Shown in pieces: positions 24,858 to 33,074 of a DNA stretch of 64,000 bases; the first letter of the stretch is position 1; each line of letters begins with the position of its first letter. The notes beneath the pieces are model-generated. The model searched no databases and was not told the origin of the DNA. It saw only the letters and a program-made list of their open reading frames with translations. Source of the DNA: Streptomyces sp. NBC_01288 (lineage in GTDB: Bacteria > Actinomycetota > Actinomycetes > Streptomycetales > Streptomycetaceae); NCBI RefSeq assembly GCF_035982055.1, contig NZ_CP108427.1:7067001-7131000 (forward strand), in the 5' to 3' direction. The position numbers and the translations under genes are program-made.

Positions 24858-25310
24858 CTCGGTGACGGCGAAGCCGAACCGTTCGTACAGGGCGATGGCC
24901 CCGGTCCGCCACTTCCACACCGACAACCGCACGGCGCCCGCGCCGCTTTCCGCCGCGTGCGCAATCGCCGCGTCGAGCAGGCCCGAGGCGACCCCCCGGC
25001 CCCGGAACGCCGGGTCCGTCCAGAGCCGTTTGATCTCCGACCGCCCGTCGGCGGGGGCGGTCACCACCACACAGCCCACCGCGGCGCTCCCGCTCACAGC
25101 CACCAGCACGACATCGTCGACGAACGCGGTCCGCGGGTCCGAGATCTCCGCCTGGTACCGGTCAGGCAGCGCGTCCGCATCGGCAACGGCCTGCCCCTTC
25201 TCGGCCTCCGTCCGCAGGTGGTAGGCCGTCAGCAACTCGCCCAGTCCGTCGTCGGCGGAGAGGGTCCGGCCTGGCCGGCGGACGATGGAAACCTCGCGTT
25301 GATCAGTCAT
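24810..25310 (-). CDS. GNAT-family N-acetyltransferase
   Basis: 166-aa acetyltransferase. The acetyl-CoA pyrophosphate loop is FRGRGVASGLLDAAIAHA near residues 109-126, and the C-terminal strand ALYERFGFAVTESW is typical of GNAT proteins. The substrate is unknown. The ATG has no clear Shine-Dalgarno site. Its 3' end overlaps the ATPase gene by 48 bp on the opposite strand, which is unusual but both frames look genuine. Confidence 0.85.
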   Translation of the reverse strand: MTDQREVSIVRRPGRTLSADDGLGELLTAYHLRTEAEKGQAVADADALPDRYQAEISDPRTAFVDDVVLVAVSGSAAVGCVVVTAPADGRSEIKRLWTDPAFRGRGVASGLLDAAIAHAAESGAGAVRLSVWKWRTGAIALYERFGFAVTESWDERDQLVCMERAL

Positions 25311-25328
25311 GGCGCCATCATCTGCCGT

Positions 25329-26100
25329 ATGGCGGAGACTCGATGGACGGGTGAACTACAGGCGGGCGAGCGGGAGTCCGGCCGGCGGGCGAGCATCGAC
25401 TGGGGCAAGGCGGCCTCGGCCGAACGGGCCGACGACGACGCGGCGACAACTCGGCACTTGAGCAGGCTCGTTGAGGAAGAACGCGTCGAAGAGCTGCGGT
25501 CGGCGGCCTCGACCGGTGCGGGCCTGGCCCGCGCGGCTGGCGGAGGTCTACGCCGCGCAGGGCCGGATCGACGAGTTGCGCACGCGCGCCGCCACGGGCC
25601 ACCCGGCATACGGCGTACGGCTGTCCGAGCACGCGCTGCCGCACCGCGAGCGGAACCTGGTGCGGTTCATGTTCCGCGACGAGGCAGCCCGCTCGCTGTA
25701 CACGCACTGGGACATCCACGCCCACGACATCGTGGCCTCGCTCCGGCGCGACGCCGGACGCCACCCCCACGATCCGCTGCCGGCCGAACCCGTCGGCGAA
25801 CTCTCCGTCGCGGACGAGGGCTTCCGCCGTTGGTGGGCCGACCGGAACGTGCACCGGCACACGCACGGCAGCAAACACTTCCACCACCCGATCGTCGGCC
25901 CGCTCACCCTCAACTACGAGTGCCTCACCCTGCCCGCGGACCCGGACCAGCGGCTGAGCGTCTACACCGCCGAGGCGGGCTCCAGCTCCGAGGAGGCCCT
26001 TCGGCTGCCGGCCGCGTGGATACGGCGGCCCGAGACCTCGCACGGGCAACACGCAGATCACCGGACGCCCGCTGGGCACCCCGGATCGGCCACCTCCTGA
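25329..26100 (+). pseudogene. Chimeric pseudogene: repeat protein fused to MmyB-type C-terminus
   Basis: Two frames hold the remains of two families. From ATG at 25329 the first frame reads into HLSRLVEEERVEELRSAAST, a TPR-like unit common in Streptomyces. At about 25520-25535 the homology moves to another frame, where the next unit appears (ARLAEVYAAQGRIDELRTRA). This runs directly into the C-terminal ligand-binding part of an MmyB-type XRE regulator (RNLVRFMFRDEAARSLYTHW, then GSKHFHHPIVGPLTLNYE and LSVYTAEAGSSSEEALRL). The regulator has no N-terminal HTH. I read it as a recombination product with a frameshift and not a functional gene. Confidence 0.7.
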
Positions 26101-26103
26101 TCG

Positions 26104-26439
26104 TCAGGACGCGGGCGAGCGCGAGCCGTACGCGGGTCCGAACACCACGAGCAGCACCAGGTCTTCGGTCACTTCCGTGAACCGGTGCTCTTCACCGGCC
26201 GGCACGAAGATCACCGCCCCGGGACCCACCTCGTCCGTCCGGCCCGGTGTCTCGATCCTGGCGCGTCCGGCCGTGACGACATAGATCTCGTCCTCGGTGT
26301 GCGGGCTCTGGGCATCCACCCCGCCTACCGGGACGCAGTATGTCCCCACCGACAGATCCGCCGTCCGTAACTGTTCGGTCCAGTCATTGCCCGCCTCGCC
26401 GGGGCGTTTCCACACGCCGGCGCCCTTGATGATCTCCAT
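26104..26439 (-). CDS. Cupin-domain protein
   Basis: 111-aa single-cupin protein. Motif 1 is SPHTEDEIYVVTAGRARIE (His and Glu metal ligands) and motif 2 is PGAVIFVPAGEEHRF (His). It may be a small metal-dependent enzyme or ligand-binding protein; function unknown. It lies 9 bp after the phosphotransferase gene on the same strand, so they are probably cotranscribed. Confidence 0.85.
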   Translation of the reverse strand: MEIIKGAGVWKRPGEAGNDWTEQLRTADLSVGTYCVPVGGVDAQSPHTEDEIYVVTAGRARIETPGRTDEVGPGAVIFVPAGEEHRFTEVTEDLVLLVVFGPAYGSRSPAS

Positions 26440-26448
26440 GACGGGACC

Positions 26449-27381
26449 CTAACGCCGGGCCCGGGGAGCACAACACCCTTGATCCCGCTCCCCCAACACT
26501 TCCCGCACAGCCCGATGACCCACCCCCGCCAACACCGGATTCCGCCCGCCCCGGTAGTAGTGCTCGGCCACCAACCCGAAGCACAACGCCCACCCCCGCC
26601 CCCGGCCCCACACCTCGTCCTCGAACTCGCCCGCCTCGCGGAAGAGTTCACGCGTCCCGGCGGAGAACAGGGCCCACGCGGGCAGCGCGTCCGCCGCCGG
26701 ATCGCCGACCCCGAGGCAGCCGAAGTCGATGACCGCGGTGAGTCGGCCGGCCGTGGCGAGCAGGTTGCCGGGGAGGAGGTCGCCGTGGAGCCAGACGGGG
26801 GCGGCTTCCCACCGGGGGAGGGCAAGGGCGTGCTCCCAGGCCGCCGTCGCGAGGGCCGGGTCATGGGTGCCGTCCGCGCCGAGTTCCTCGATCGCCTTAC
26901 GGACATCCGCGTCCTGCGCATTGAGCGGCCCGCCCCGGAAGGACACGGGCCCGCCCACCGCGTCCAGCCGCCGCAGCGCGGCGACGAAACGACCCAACTC
27001 GACCGCCGTGTCGGCGAGTTCGGTCGGCGGCGAGTCGTACGCGTTCTCCCCGTCCAGCCAGCCGTACACACCCCACCGCAGCCCGTACCCCCGCCCCGGC
27101 TCACCCATGGCCAACGGCACCGGAACAGCGAGCGGCAACCGCGGTGCCAGCCGCGGCAACCACCGCTGTTCCGTCTCGATCTGCCGTGCCCCGCCCGGCA
27201 GTCGAGGCAGCCGTACGACCATGTCCTCGCCCAACCGGAACATCGCGTTGTCGGTCCCGGCCGAGGCGACCCGGATGACGGTCAACTCCGCCCGCTCCGG
27301 GAACTGTTCGGCGACCAGCCGGCGCACCAGCTCCGTGTCGATGTCGAGTTCGGCGGGGTGCATCTTGGCCTTGGACGACAT
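26449..27381 (-). CDS. Aminoglycoside phosphotransferase-family (APH) kinase
   Basis: 310-aa kinase-fold protein. The catalytic loop is WLHGDLLPGNLLA and the metal loop VIDFGCLGVGDPAADALPAW, both diagnostic for the APH family; the N-lobe has FRLGEDMVVRLPR. Substrates range from antibiotics to small alcohols, so resistance cannot be concluded. ATG at 27381 (MSSKAKMHPAEL) with GGAG upstream is preferred over the longer frame. Likely cotranscribed with the cupin gene. Confidence 0.88.
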   Translation of the reverse strand: MSSKAKMHPAELDIDTELVRRLVAEQFPERAELTVIRVASAGTDNAMFRLGEDMVVRLPRLPGGARQIETEQRWLPRLAPRLPLAVPVPLAMGEPGRGYGLRWGVYGWLDGENAYDSPPTELADTAVELGRFVAALRRLDAVGGPVSFRGGPLNAQDADVRKAIEELGADGTHDPALATAAWEHALALPRWEAAPVWLHGDLLPGNLLATAGRLTAVIDFGCLGVGDPAADALPAWALFSAGTRELFREAGEFEDEVWGRGRGWALCFGLVAEHYYRGGRNPVLAGVGHRAVREVLGERDQGCCAPRARR

Positions 27382-27479
27382 GGGGCTCCGGGTCTGCGAG
27401 GCGGCACCGGAGCCTAGCCAGCGCCGCCCCGCCATCGCCACGGCATTACTCCGCCGAACGGCAGGCTCCGAGCATCAAC

Positions 27480-29123
27480 TCACCCCACACTCACCGCACT
27501 CCACGCCGCCGCCACCGCGCCGTACTCCGAACTCCCCACCCCATAGAGGTCCTTCGCCGCGCTGAGCGTCGCCGTCCGCGCCCCCGCGTAGTTCGTCGAG
27601 GACGTCATGTAGACCGTCAACGCCCGGTACCAGATCGCCCCGAGCTTGTCCCGGCCGATGCCGTTCACCGAAGAGCTGTTGCACGTGGGCGAGTTGTAGC
27701 TGACGCCGTTGATGGTCTTCGCGCCGCTGCCCTCCGCGAGGAGATACGCGAAGTGGTTGGCGACACCCGACGAGTAGTGCACGTCGAGATTCCCGACCGA
27801 CGAACTCCAGCAGTCCGCCGAATTCCCGTCCTTGGACGGCTGGTCCATGAACCGCAGCGCCGCCTTGCCGAAGCCCGACCGCACGATCTTCTCGCCGATC
27901 AAGTAGTCCCCGAGATCGGAGGAGTTGTTGGCGTACCACTCCACCAGCGTGCCCATGATGTCCGAGGTCGCCTCGTTCAGCCCGCCGGACTCGCCCGAGT
28001 ACGTCAGCGCCGCCGTCTTGGACGTCACGCCGTGCGTCATCTCGTGCCCGGCGACATCCAGCGCCACCAGCGGACCGAGCTGCGTACCGTCACCGTCGCC
28101 GTACGTCATGCAGAAGCAACTGTCGTCCCAGAACGCGTTGTTGTAGCTGTTGCCGTAGTGGACGCGGTTGTACGAGCCCTTGCCGTCGCCCGCGATGCCG
28201 TTCCGGCCGTGGACGTTCTTGTAGTAGTCCCACGTCTCGTCCGTGCCGTACTGCGCGTCCACCGCAGCCGACGAACGATCCGAACTCGCCCCCGTACCCC
28301 AGTGGTTGTCGGTGTCCGTGAACACCGTGGACGGGGCGCGGCTGATGCAGATGCCGAGGATGCACAGGTCGGTCTTGTTCGCCGCGTCACCGGTGTACGT
28401 CCCGCCGCGCGTCGCGTCCTTGAGCTGATACGTCGATCCCGACAGCGTCGTCTCCAACGGCACCGTCCCGCTGTACAGCGACTTCCCGTCGCCCGTCGCC
28501 GTCTCCACGCTGTCCCAGGCGTCGATCTGGGCGCCGCTGCGGGCGTCGGTCAGCACCGTGCGGGCGACCGGGTTGCCGAGCGAGTCCTTGGCGACCACGT
28601 TCGTCCGCCAGGCGAGCTTCGGGGCCCCGTGCAGGGCGTCGACTATCAGCTGGGGCTTGGCGGTCACCCCCTTCAGTACCTCACCGAGATTCGCCGCCCG
28701 CAACGCGTTCACCGCCAGGTCCGCCGCCTTCGGAGCGGCCACCTTCGGCGTCACGGACGACAGGGATATGGAGCTCCGGGTCGCGCGGTCGGCGCTCCGG
28801 TAACTGCCGTCGGGGGCGAGATGGACCACGAAGTCGCCGCCGAGTACGGGGAGTTGGTGGAACGTACGGTCGTAGCGGACATGCTGGGTGCCGTCCGCGT
28901 CGACGATCACGTCACGAACCGACGTGCCCTCCGCGGTCGTCAGCCCCAAGCCCGCCGCATGGGCCACCAACGCCGACGCGGCGTTCGCGATCGCGGTGGT
29001 CCGGGACGGCCGGTCGGCCGCGTGGGCGATGGGGGCGAGGGTGGCGGCCAACAGGGTCGCGGCGCCGGCCGCGACACCGGCCGTGGCGAGACGGGAACCT
29101 CGAATGTGCCGTGTCCGACTCAT
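27480..29123 (-). CDS. Secreted M4 (thermolysin-like) neutral zinc metalloprotease
   Basis: 547-aa pre-pro-enzyme. Signal peptide about 1-36 (LATAGVAAGAATLLAATLAP, ending IAHAA), then an FTP/PepSY-like propeptide of roughly 170-190 residues (FHQLPVLGGDFVVHLAPDGS, LAWRTNVV), then the M4 catalytic domain. HEMTHG near residues 360-365 gives the zinc His pair and catalytic Glu, GLNEATSD near 378-385 the third zinc ligand, and DVHYSSGVANHFAYLL the active-site His region. It should be autoprocessed and secreted. ATG at 29123 follows GAGGAGAG. A 14-bp palindrome lies 69 bp upstream. Confidence 0.95.
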   Translation of the reverse strand: MSRTRHIRGSRLATAGVAAGAATLLAATLAPIAHAADRPSRTTAIANAASALVAHAAGLGLTTAEGTSVRDVIVDADGTQHVRYDRTFHQLPVLGGDFVVHLAPDGSYRSADRATRSSISLSSVTPKVAAPKAADLAVNALRAANLGEVLKGVTAKPQLIVDALHGAPKLAWRTNVVAKDSLGNPVARTVLTDARSGAQIDAWDSVETATGDGKSLYSGTVPLETTLSGSTYQLKDATRGGTYTGDAANKTDLCILGICISRAPSTVFTDTDNHWGTGASSDRSSAAVDAQYGTDETWDYYKNVHGRNGIAGDGKGSYNRVHYGNSYNNAFWDDSCFCMTYGDGDGTQLGPLVALDVAGHEMTHGVTSKTAALTYSGESGGLNEATSDIMGTLVEWYANNSSDLGDYLIGEKIVRSGFGKAALRFMDQPSKDGNSADCWSSSVGNLDVHYSSGVANHFAYLLAEGSGAKTINGVSYNSPTCNSSSVNGIGRDKLGAIWYRALTVYMTSSTNYAGARTATLSAAKDLYGVGSSEYGAVAAAWSAVSVG

Positions 29124-29191
29124 GGCTCTCCTCAAGAACGCAAGTGGGGGGCGTGGGGGCTGCGTTGATGTTGAATGAGATTTAAAGGGGC

Positions 29192-29205
29192 CATGACATG
29201 TCATG
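29192..29205. promoter_or_regulatory. Perfect 14-bp palindrome between protease and GGCT genes
   Basis: CATGACATGTCATG is a perfect dyad in the 138-bp divergent region between the M4 protease and the GGCT-like gene. It sits near an AT-rich stretch (GATTTAAAG). It is a plausible operator for either gene; the regulator is unknown. Confidence 0.35.
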
Positions 29206-29218
29206 TCCATAGCGCGTG

Positions 29219-29250
29219 CAAAGACTTCAGGGATCAAAGACTTCCGGGAT
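29219..29250 (+). repeat. Tandem duplication of a 16-bp unit in a 5' leader
   Basis: CAAAGACTTCAGGGAT is followed at once by CAAAGACTTCCGGGAT, one mismatch apart, then CAAGGAG, which serves as the Shine-Dalgarno region of the GGCT-like gene. It may be a slippage duplication or a doubled regulator site. Confidence 0.6.
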
Positions 29251-29261
29251 CAAGGAGAGCG

Positions 29262-29690
29262 ATGACGACCCCCTCGACGCCCCTCCCCTTCTTCGTCTAC
29301 GGCACGCTCCGCCCCGGCGAGCCCAACCACGACCTCTTCCTGCGCGGCCGCACGGAGTCGGAGGAGCCGGGACGCCTCCACGACGCCGCCCTCTACGACG
29401 GCCCCGGCTACCCGTACGCCGTCGAGGCCCCCGGCTCGGTGATCGTCGGCGAACTCGTCACCGCACGCCCCGAGGCCCACCCCCAACTCCTCAGGGAACT
29501 GGACCGACTTGAGGACTACGCCCCCGGCGACCCGGCCAACCTCTACGAACGCGTCGAACGCCGGGTGACCCGCGACACCGACGGCACGCCCGTGCGCGCC
29601 TGGGTGTACCTCGCCGCCCCCGCCATCACCGCCCGCCTCCGCACCCACGGCAAGCTGATCGAGGGCGGCGACTGGATCAACCGCCGCTGA
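29262..29690 (+). CDS. Gamma-glutamylcyclotransferase-fold (AIG2-like) protein
   Basis: 142-aa protein with the GGCT signature FVYGTLRPGEPNHDLF at the N-terminus, the family Glu in LRELDRLEDYAPGDP and YERVERRVT. Members cyclise gamma-glutamyl amines or amino acids to 5-oxoproline, but many are uncharacterised. ATG at 29262 follows AAGGAGAG. It converges with the next gene; a short GGCCTC/GAGGCC dyad at 29694-29713 may act as a weak terminator. Confidence 0.85.
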   Translation: MTTPSTPLPFFVYGTLRPGEPNHDLFLRGRTESEEPGRLHDAALYDGPGYPYAVEAPGSVIVGELVTARPEAHPQLLRELDRLEDYAPGDPANLYERVERRVTRDTDGTPVRAWVYLAAPAITARLRTHGKLIEGGDWINRR

Positions 29691-29697
29691 GGGGGCC

Positions 29698-30408
29698 TCA
29701 GTTGCCGGAGGCCAACGCCCGCGTGATGCCCTTCTCCTTCGGTCCGAGGAAGTGCGGATCGGGATGGAACATCAGGTCCAGCGCCGCCTTGCCCGCCGCG
29801 AGCACCTCGCGGGTGCCGCCGTAGTACCAGGTCGCGTTGTGCGATTCGTCGACACCGACGCCGTACGAGTCGACCCCCGCCGCGTCGCACAGCGCGACCG
29901 CCCGCCGGATGTGGAAGTTCTGGCTGATGAGCACGGCCTTGTCGACGCCGAAGATCTTCTTGGCGCGGACGCAGGAGTCCCAGGTGTCGAAACCGGCGTA
30001 ATCGGTCACCACGCGCGCGCGTGGCACCCCGTTTTTCGCCAGGTAGACGCGCATCGCGTCCGGCTCGTCGTAGTCCTTGCGGCTGTTGTCGCCGGTCACC
30101 AGGACGACCTTCACCCGGCCCTCCCGGTACAGCGTCGCCGCCGCGTCCAGCCGGTGCGCGAGATACGGCGACGGCTCGCCGTCCCACAGCCCGGCACCGA
30201 ACACCACGGCGACATCGGTGCGCGGCGCGTCCTGAAGGGTCCGCAGCCGGTCGGCCGTGGACACCCACAGCCAGGTCGCCGGAAGCAGCGCGACGACACA
30301 CCCGGCGGCCACCACCTGCACGAACTGCCGCCATCCCGCACGCGTGCGTGGCAGCCGCAGCCGAGGCCGGCGAAGTCTCAGGCGACGCACTGCACGCATC
30401 GAACGCAT
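29698..30408 (-). CDS. SanA/YdcF-like DUF218 membrane protein
   Basis: 236-aa protein with an Arg-rich cytoplasmic N-terminus, one TM segment (FVQVVAAGCVVALLPATWLW) and an extracytoplasmic DUF218 domain: DVAVVFGAGLWDGEPSPYLA, VVLVTGDNSRKDYDEPDAM, GFDTWDSCVRAKKIFGV and SQNFHIRRAVALC. Related E. coli SanA affects envelope permeability to vancomycin. ATG at 30408 is taken; a TTG directly before it is possible. Confidence 0.85.
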   Translation of the reverse strand: MRSMRAVRRLRLRRPRLRLPRTRAGWRQFVQVVAAGCVVALLPATWLWVSTADRLRTLQDAPRTDVAVVFGAGLWDGEPSPYLAHRLDAAATLYREGRVKVVLVTGDNSRKDYDEPDAMRVYLAKNGVPRARVVTDYAGFDTWDSCVRAKKIFGVDKAVLISQNFHIRRAVALCDAAGVDSYGVGVDESHNATWYYGGTREVLAAGKAALDLMFHPDPHFLGPKEKGITRALASGN

Positions 30409-30617
30409 CAAGGGGCCCCTCCCGTACGGGTTCGACAGTCCAGACGCGCCGTGACCCGCTCCGGTTCGCCGCCCGCAGTGTGACCGGCTTCACTGTGAAC
30501 CCGTAAGCCGCAGGTCACATCACCTCACACACCCCCCGAACCCCACCGTGAACCCCCGGAAAAGCCCCGTCATTCCCGTGCAACGGCGCGGCAACCTCCC
30601 ACCGCCACCATCACTCC

Positions 30618-31490
30618 ATGACGGCGTCGAACCACCCTCAGGACGAGTCCACGACCCTCGACAGTACGGCGCATCTCATGAACCGGATCAGCACCCAACT
30701 CGCCGACCAGCTCAGCCTCGTCTCCCTGAACGGCACCAAGCGCCCCGTCCCGCCCGCCCTGGTCCTGGTCGCTCACGGCAGCCGTGACCCGCGCGCCCTG
30801 AGCACCGTACGAGCCCTCGCGGCCCGCGTCCGCGAACTCCGCCCCGGCCTCCCCGTCCACCTGGGTCACATCGAACTCAACGAGCCCCGCCTCCCGGACA
30901 CCCTCACCCAACTGGGCCCCGCCGAAGCCGTCCTGGTCCCCCTCCTCCTGTCCCGCGGCTACCACGTCAAGCAGGACATCCCCGAACTGGCCGCGAAGGC
31001 ACACGCACAGGCACGCACGCGCGTGGCACCCCCTTTGGGCCCGCACCCCCTCCTCGTAGAGACCCTCTACGACCGCCTGGTGGAGGCGGGTTGGCGCACA
31101 AGGATGGACGACAGGACCCGCAGGGCGAGCGCCGTGGTCCTGGCAGCGGCAGGCTCCCGAGACCCGGACTCAAGGCTCGACACCACCCGCACAGCCCACC
31201 TCCTGGCCGCCCGCCTGGGCGTCCCCGTGATCCCGGCCTACGCCTCCGCAGCGACCCCCACAGTCCCCGAGGCGATCCACACCCTCACGGCCCGAGGCCA
31301 CCACAGGGTGGCAGTCGCATCCTGCTTCACGGCCCCGGGCCGCTTCGCAACCCAGTGCGCCGAACAGGCCCCCTGGATCGCATCGGCCCCCCTGGGTGCC
31401 CACCCCGCGATGGCAAGACTGGTCCTCCACCGCTACGACCAGACACTGGAAACAAGGGCGACGATGGAGCCGGAGCTGGCCTCAGCTTGA
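30618..31490 (+). CDS. Sirohydrochlorin chelatase (CbiX-type)
   Basis: 290-aa two-lobed class II chelatase. The first lobe has LVLVAHGSRDPRALSTVRAL (catalytic His) and VPLLLSRGYHVKQDIP (second metal His); the second lobe repeats the fold with VVLAAAGSRDPDSRLDTTRT and VASCFTAPGRF, where the catalytic His is replaced. It inserts Fe or Co into sirohydrochlorin for sirohaem or cobalamin. It could supply sirohaem for the NirB enzyme encoded 25 kb away. No Shine-Dalgarno site is evident before the ATG. Confidence 0.88.
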   Translation: MTASNHPQDESTTLDSTAHLMNRISTQLADQLSLVSLNGTKRPVPPALVLVAHGSRDPRALSTVRALAARVRELRPGLPVHLGHIELNEPRLPDTLTQLGPAEAVLVPLLLSRGYHVKQDIPELAAKAHAQARTRVAPPLGPHPLLVETLYDRLVEAGWRTRMDDRTRRASAVVLAAAGSRDPDSRLDTTRTAHLLAARLGVPVIPAYASAATPTVPEAIHTLTARGHHRVAVASCFTAPGRFATQCAEQAPWIASAPLGAHPAMARLVLHRYDQTLETRATMEPELASA

Positions 31491-31515
31491 TACGCAGCTA
31501 GGGGCAGCCCACCTA

Positions 31516-31560
31516 GGGGCGCGGGGAACTGCGCGACCAGCCACAATGCACCCGCAGACG
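31516..31560 (+). repeat. Dispersed intergenic repeat, copy 2
   Basis: Same core as the copy at 8727, here GGGGCGCGGGGAACTGCGCG followed by ACCAGCCACAATGCACCCGC. It lies in the 147-bp gap between the chelatase gene and dgt, both on the plus strand. Confidence 0.85.
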
Positions 31561-31625
31561 CAACCGATCCGCACCCGGCAAACGCATAGGCGCCCCGCAA
31601 CTCCCGAATTGTCACTACCGCCGCT

Positions 31626-31631
31626 TACTGT
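31626..31631 (+). promoter_or_regulatory. Possible -10 of a leaderless dgt transcript
   Basis: TACTGT ends 6 bp before the dgt ATG and there is no Shine-Dalgarno site, so transcription may begin at the start codon. A good -35 is not visible at the right distance, so this is tentative. Confidence 0.3.
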
Positions 31632-31637
31632 CGAACC

Positions 31638-32981
31638 ATGGAAGGCACCGCAGGCACCGCAGGTACACGCACAGCAGCCCCCCACCCCTACGACCCGACG
31701 TCAGTCGCCCGCTGGGCACCGGAGCCCGACAAACGCCCCGGCCGCACCGCCTTCCAACGCGACCGCGCCCGAATCCTCCACTCCGCCGCCCTACGCCGCC
31801 TCGCCGGCAAAACCCAGGTGGTCACCCCAGGAACCCGAAGCCAGGCCTGGGACGCCAGTCCCCGCACCCGCCTGACCCACTCCCTGGAGTGCGCCCAGGT
31901 GGGCCGAGAACTCGGCGCGGCCCTGGGTTGCGACCCGGACCTCGTGGAAGCGGCCTGCCTCTCCCACGACCTGGGGCACCCCCCCTTCGGCCACAACGGC
32001 GAACAGGCACTGAACGCATTCGCCGACGACTGCGGCGGCTTCGAGGGCAACGCGCAATCCCTCAGACTCCTCACCCGCATCGAACCGAAGCGCTTCGTAA
32101 GAAGTGACACGACAGGCGAGATGGTGAGCGTCGGCCTCAACCTCACCCGTGCCGCCCTCGACGCCGCCACCAAGTACCCCTGGCCGCGCGGAGCGCACCC
32201 CACCGACCCCAAGTCCCCGAAGTTCGGTGTCTACGAGGACGACAGACCCGTGTTCGACTGGGTCCGCAAGGGCGCCCCCGGCACCCGCACGTGCTTCGAG
32301 GCCCAGGTGATGGACTGGTCGGACGACGTGGCGTACTCCGTGCACGACGTCGAGGACGGCCTGCACGCGGGCCACATCGACCCCAACTGCCTGCACGCGG
32401 AACCGGAACGCCAGGAGATCTTCCAGGTGGCCATCGGCCGCTACGTCCCCGCGGACACGGCCCCCGACGAACTCGCCGAAGCACTGGACCGGCTCCAGAA
32501 CGAGCCGTGGTGGCCGCACGGCTACGACGGTTCGGCCGTGGCGCAGGCCCGCCTGAAGGACGCCACCAGCCAGCTCATCGGCCGCTTCTGCCTGGCCGCC
32601 GAATCCGCCACGCGCGCGGCGTACGGCACCGGCCGCCTCACCCGCTACGACGCCGAACTCGTCGTACCCCACGAGGCACGGCTGGAATGCGCGGTCCTCA
32701 AGGCGGTCGCCGACCGGTACGTGATGCAGCGCGCGGAGCAGGAGCGCATCCGCGCCGACGAGCGCGTCGTGGTCGCCGAACTCGCCGAGGTGCTCACGAC
32801 ACGCGCGCCCGACGGTCTGGAGCCGCAGTTCCGCGCCCAGTTCGACGAGGCGCCCGACGACCGCGCCCGCAAGCGGGTGATCGTCGATCAGATCGCGTCA
32901 CTCACCGACGCGTCGGCGCGGTCCCTTCACGCGCATCTCACATCGCTGGGGCACAGTGACGCGAAACAAGCCCGAATGTGA
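31638..32981 (+). CDS. dgt: Deoxyguanosinetriphosphate triphosphohydrolase-like protein
   Basis: 447-aa HD-domain enzyme expected to hydrolyse dNTPs to nucleoside and tripolyphosphate in the cytoplasm. HD ligands: RLTHSLE, LSHDLGHPPFGHNGEQAL and VMDWSDDVAYSVHDVEDG, with EGNAQSLRLLTR as the family signature between. This length matches bacterial dGTPase-like proteins. In actinobacteria dgt is commonly found just upstream of dnaG, as here, with one oxidoreductase gene between them. Confidence 0.93.
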   Translation: MEGTAGTAGTRTAAPHPYDPTSVARWAPEPDKRPGRTAFQRDRARILHSAALRRLAGKTQVVTPGTRSQAWDASPRTRLTHSLECAQVGRELGAALGCDPDLVEAACLSHDLGHPPFGHNGEQALNAFADDCGGFEGNAQSLRLLTRIEPKRFVRSDTTGEMVSVGLNLTRAALDAATKYPWPRGAHPTDPKSPKFGVYEDDRPVFDWVRKGAPGTRTCFEAQVMDWSDDVAYSVHDVEDGLHAGHIDPNCLHAEPERQEIFQVAIGRYVPADTAPDELAEALDRLQNEPWWPHGYDGSAVAQARLKDATSQLIGRFCLAAESATRAAYGTGRLTRYDAELVVPHEARLECAVLKAVADRYVMQRAEQERIRADERVVVAELAEVLTTRAPDGLEPQFRAQFDEAPDDRARKRVIVDQIASLTDASARSLHAHLTSLGHSDAKQARM

Positions 32982-33074
32982 CCCTCCGTGGCCTGATCGG
33001 GCCACACCCCCTTCCCGCATCACACTGCGTGCGGGACGCTCGCATATGGCGGCACCCTTACGAGGAGGCATCAA

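Noticed and set aside
26449..27441. Aminoglycoside resistance gene
   Set aside because: APH-fold motifs are clear, but the family includes many non-antibiotic kinases and nothing nearby supports a resistance role.
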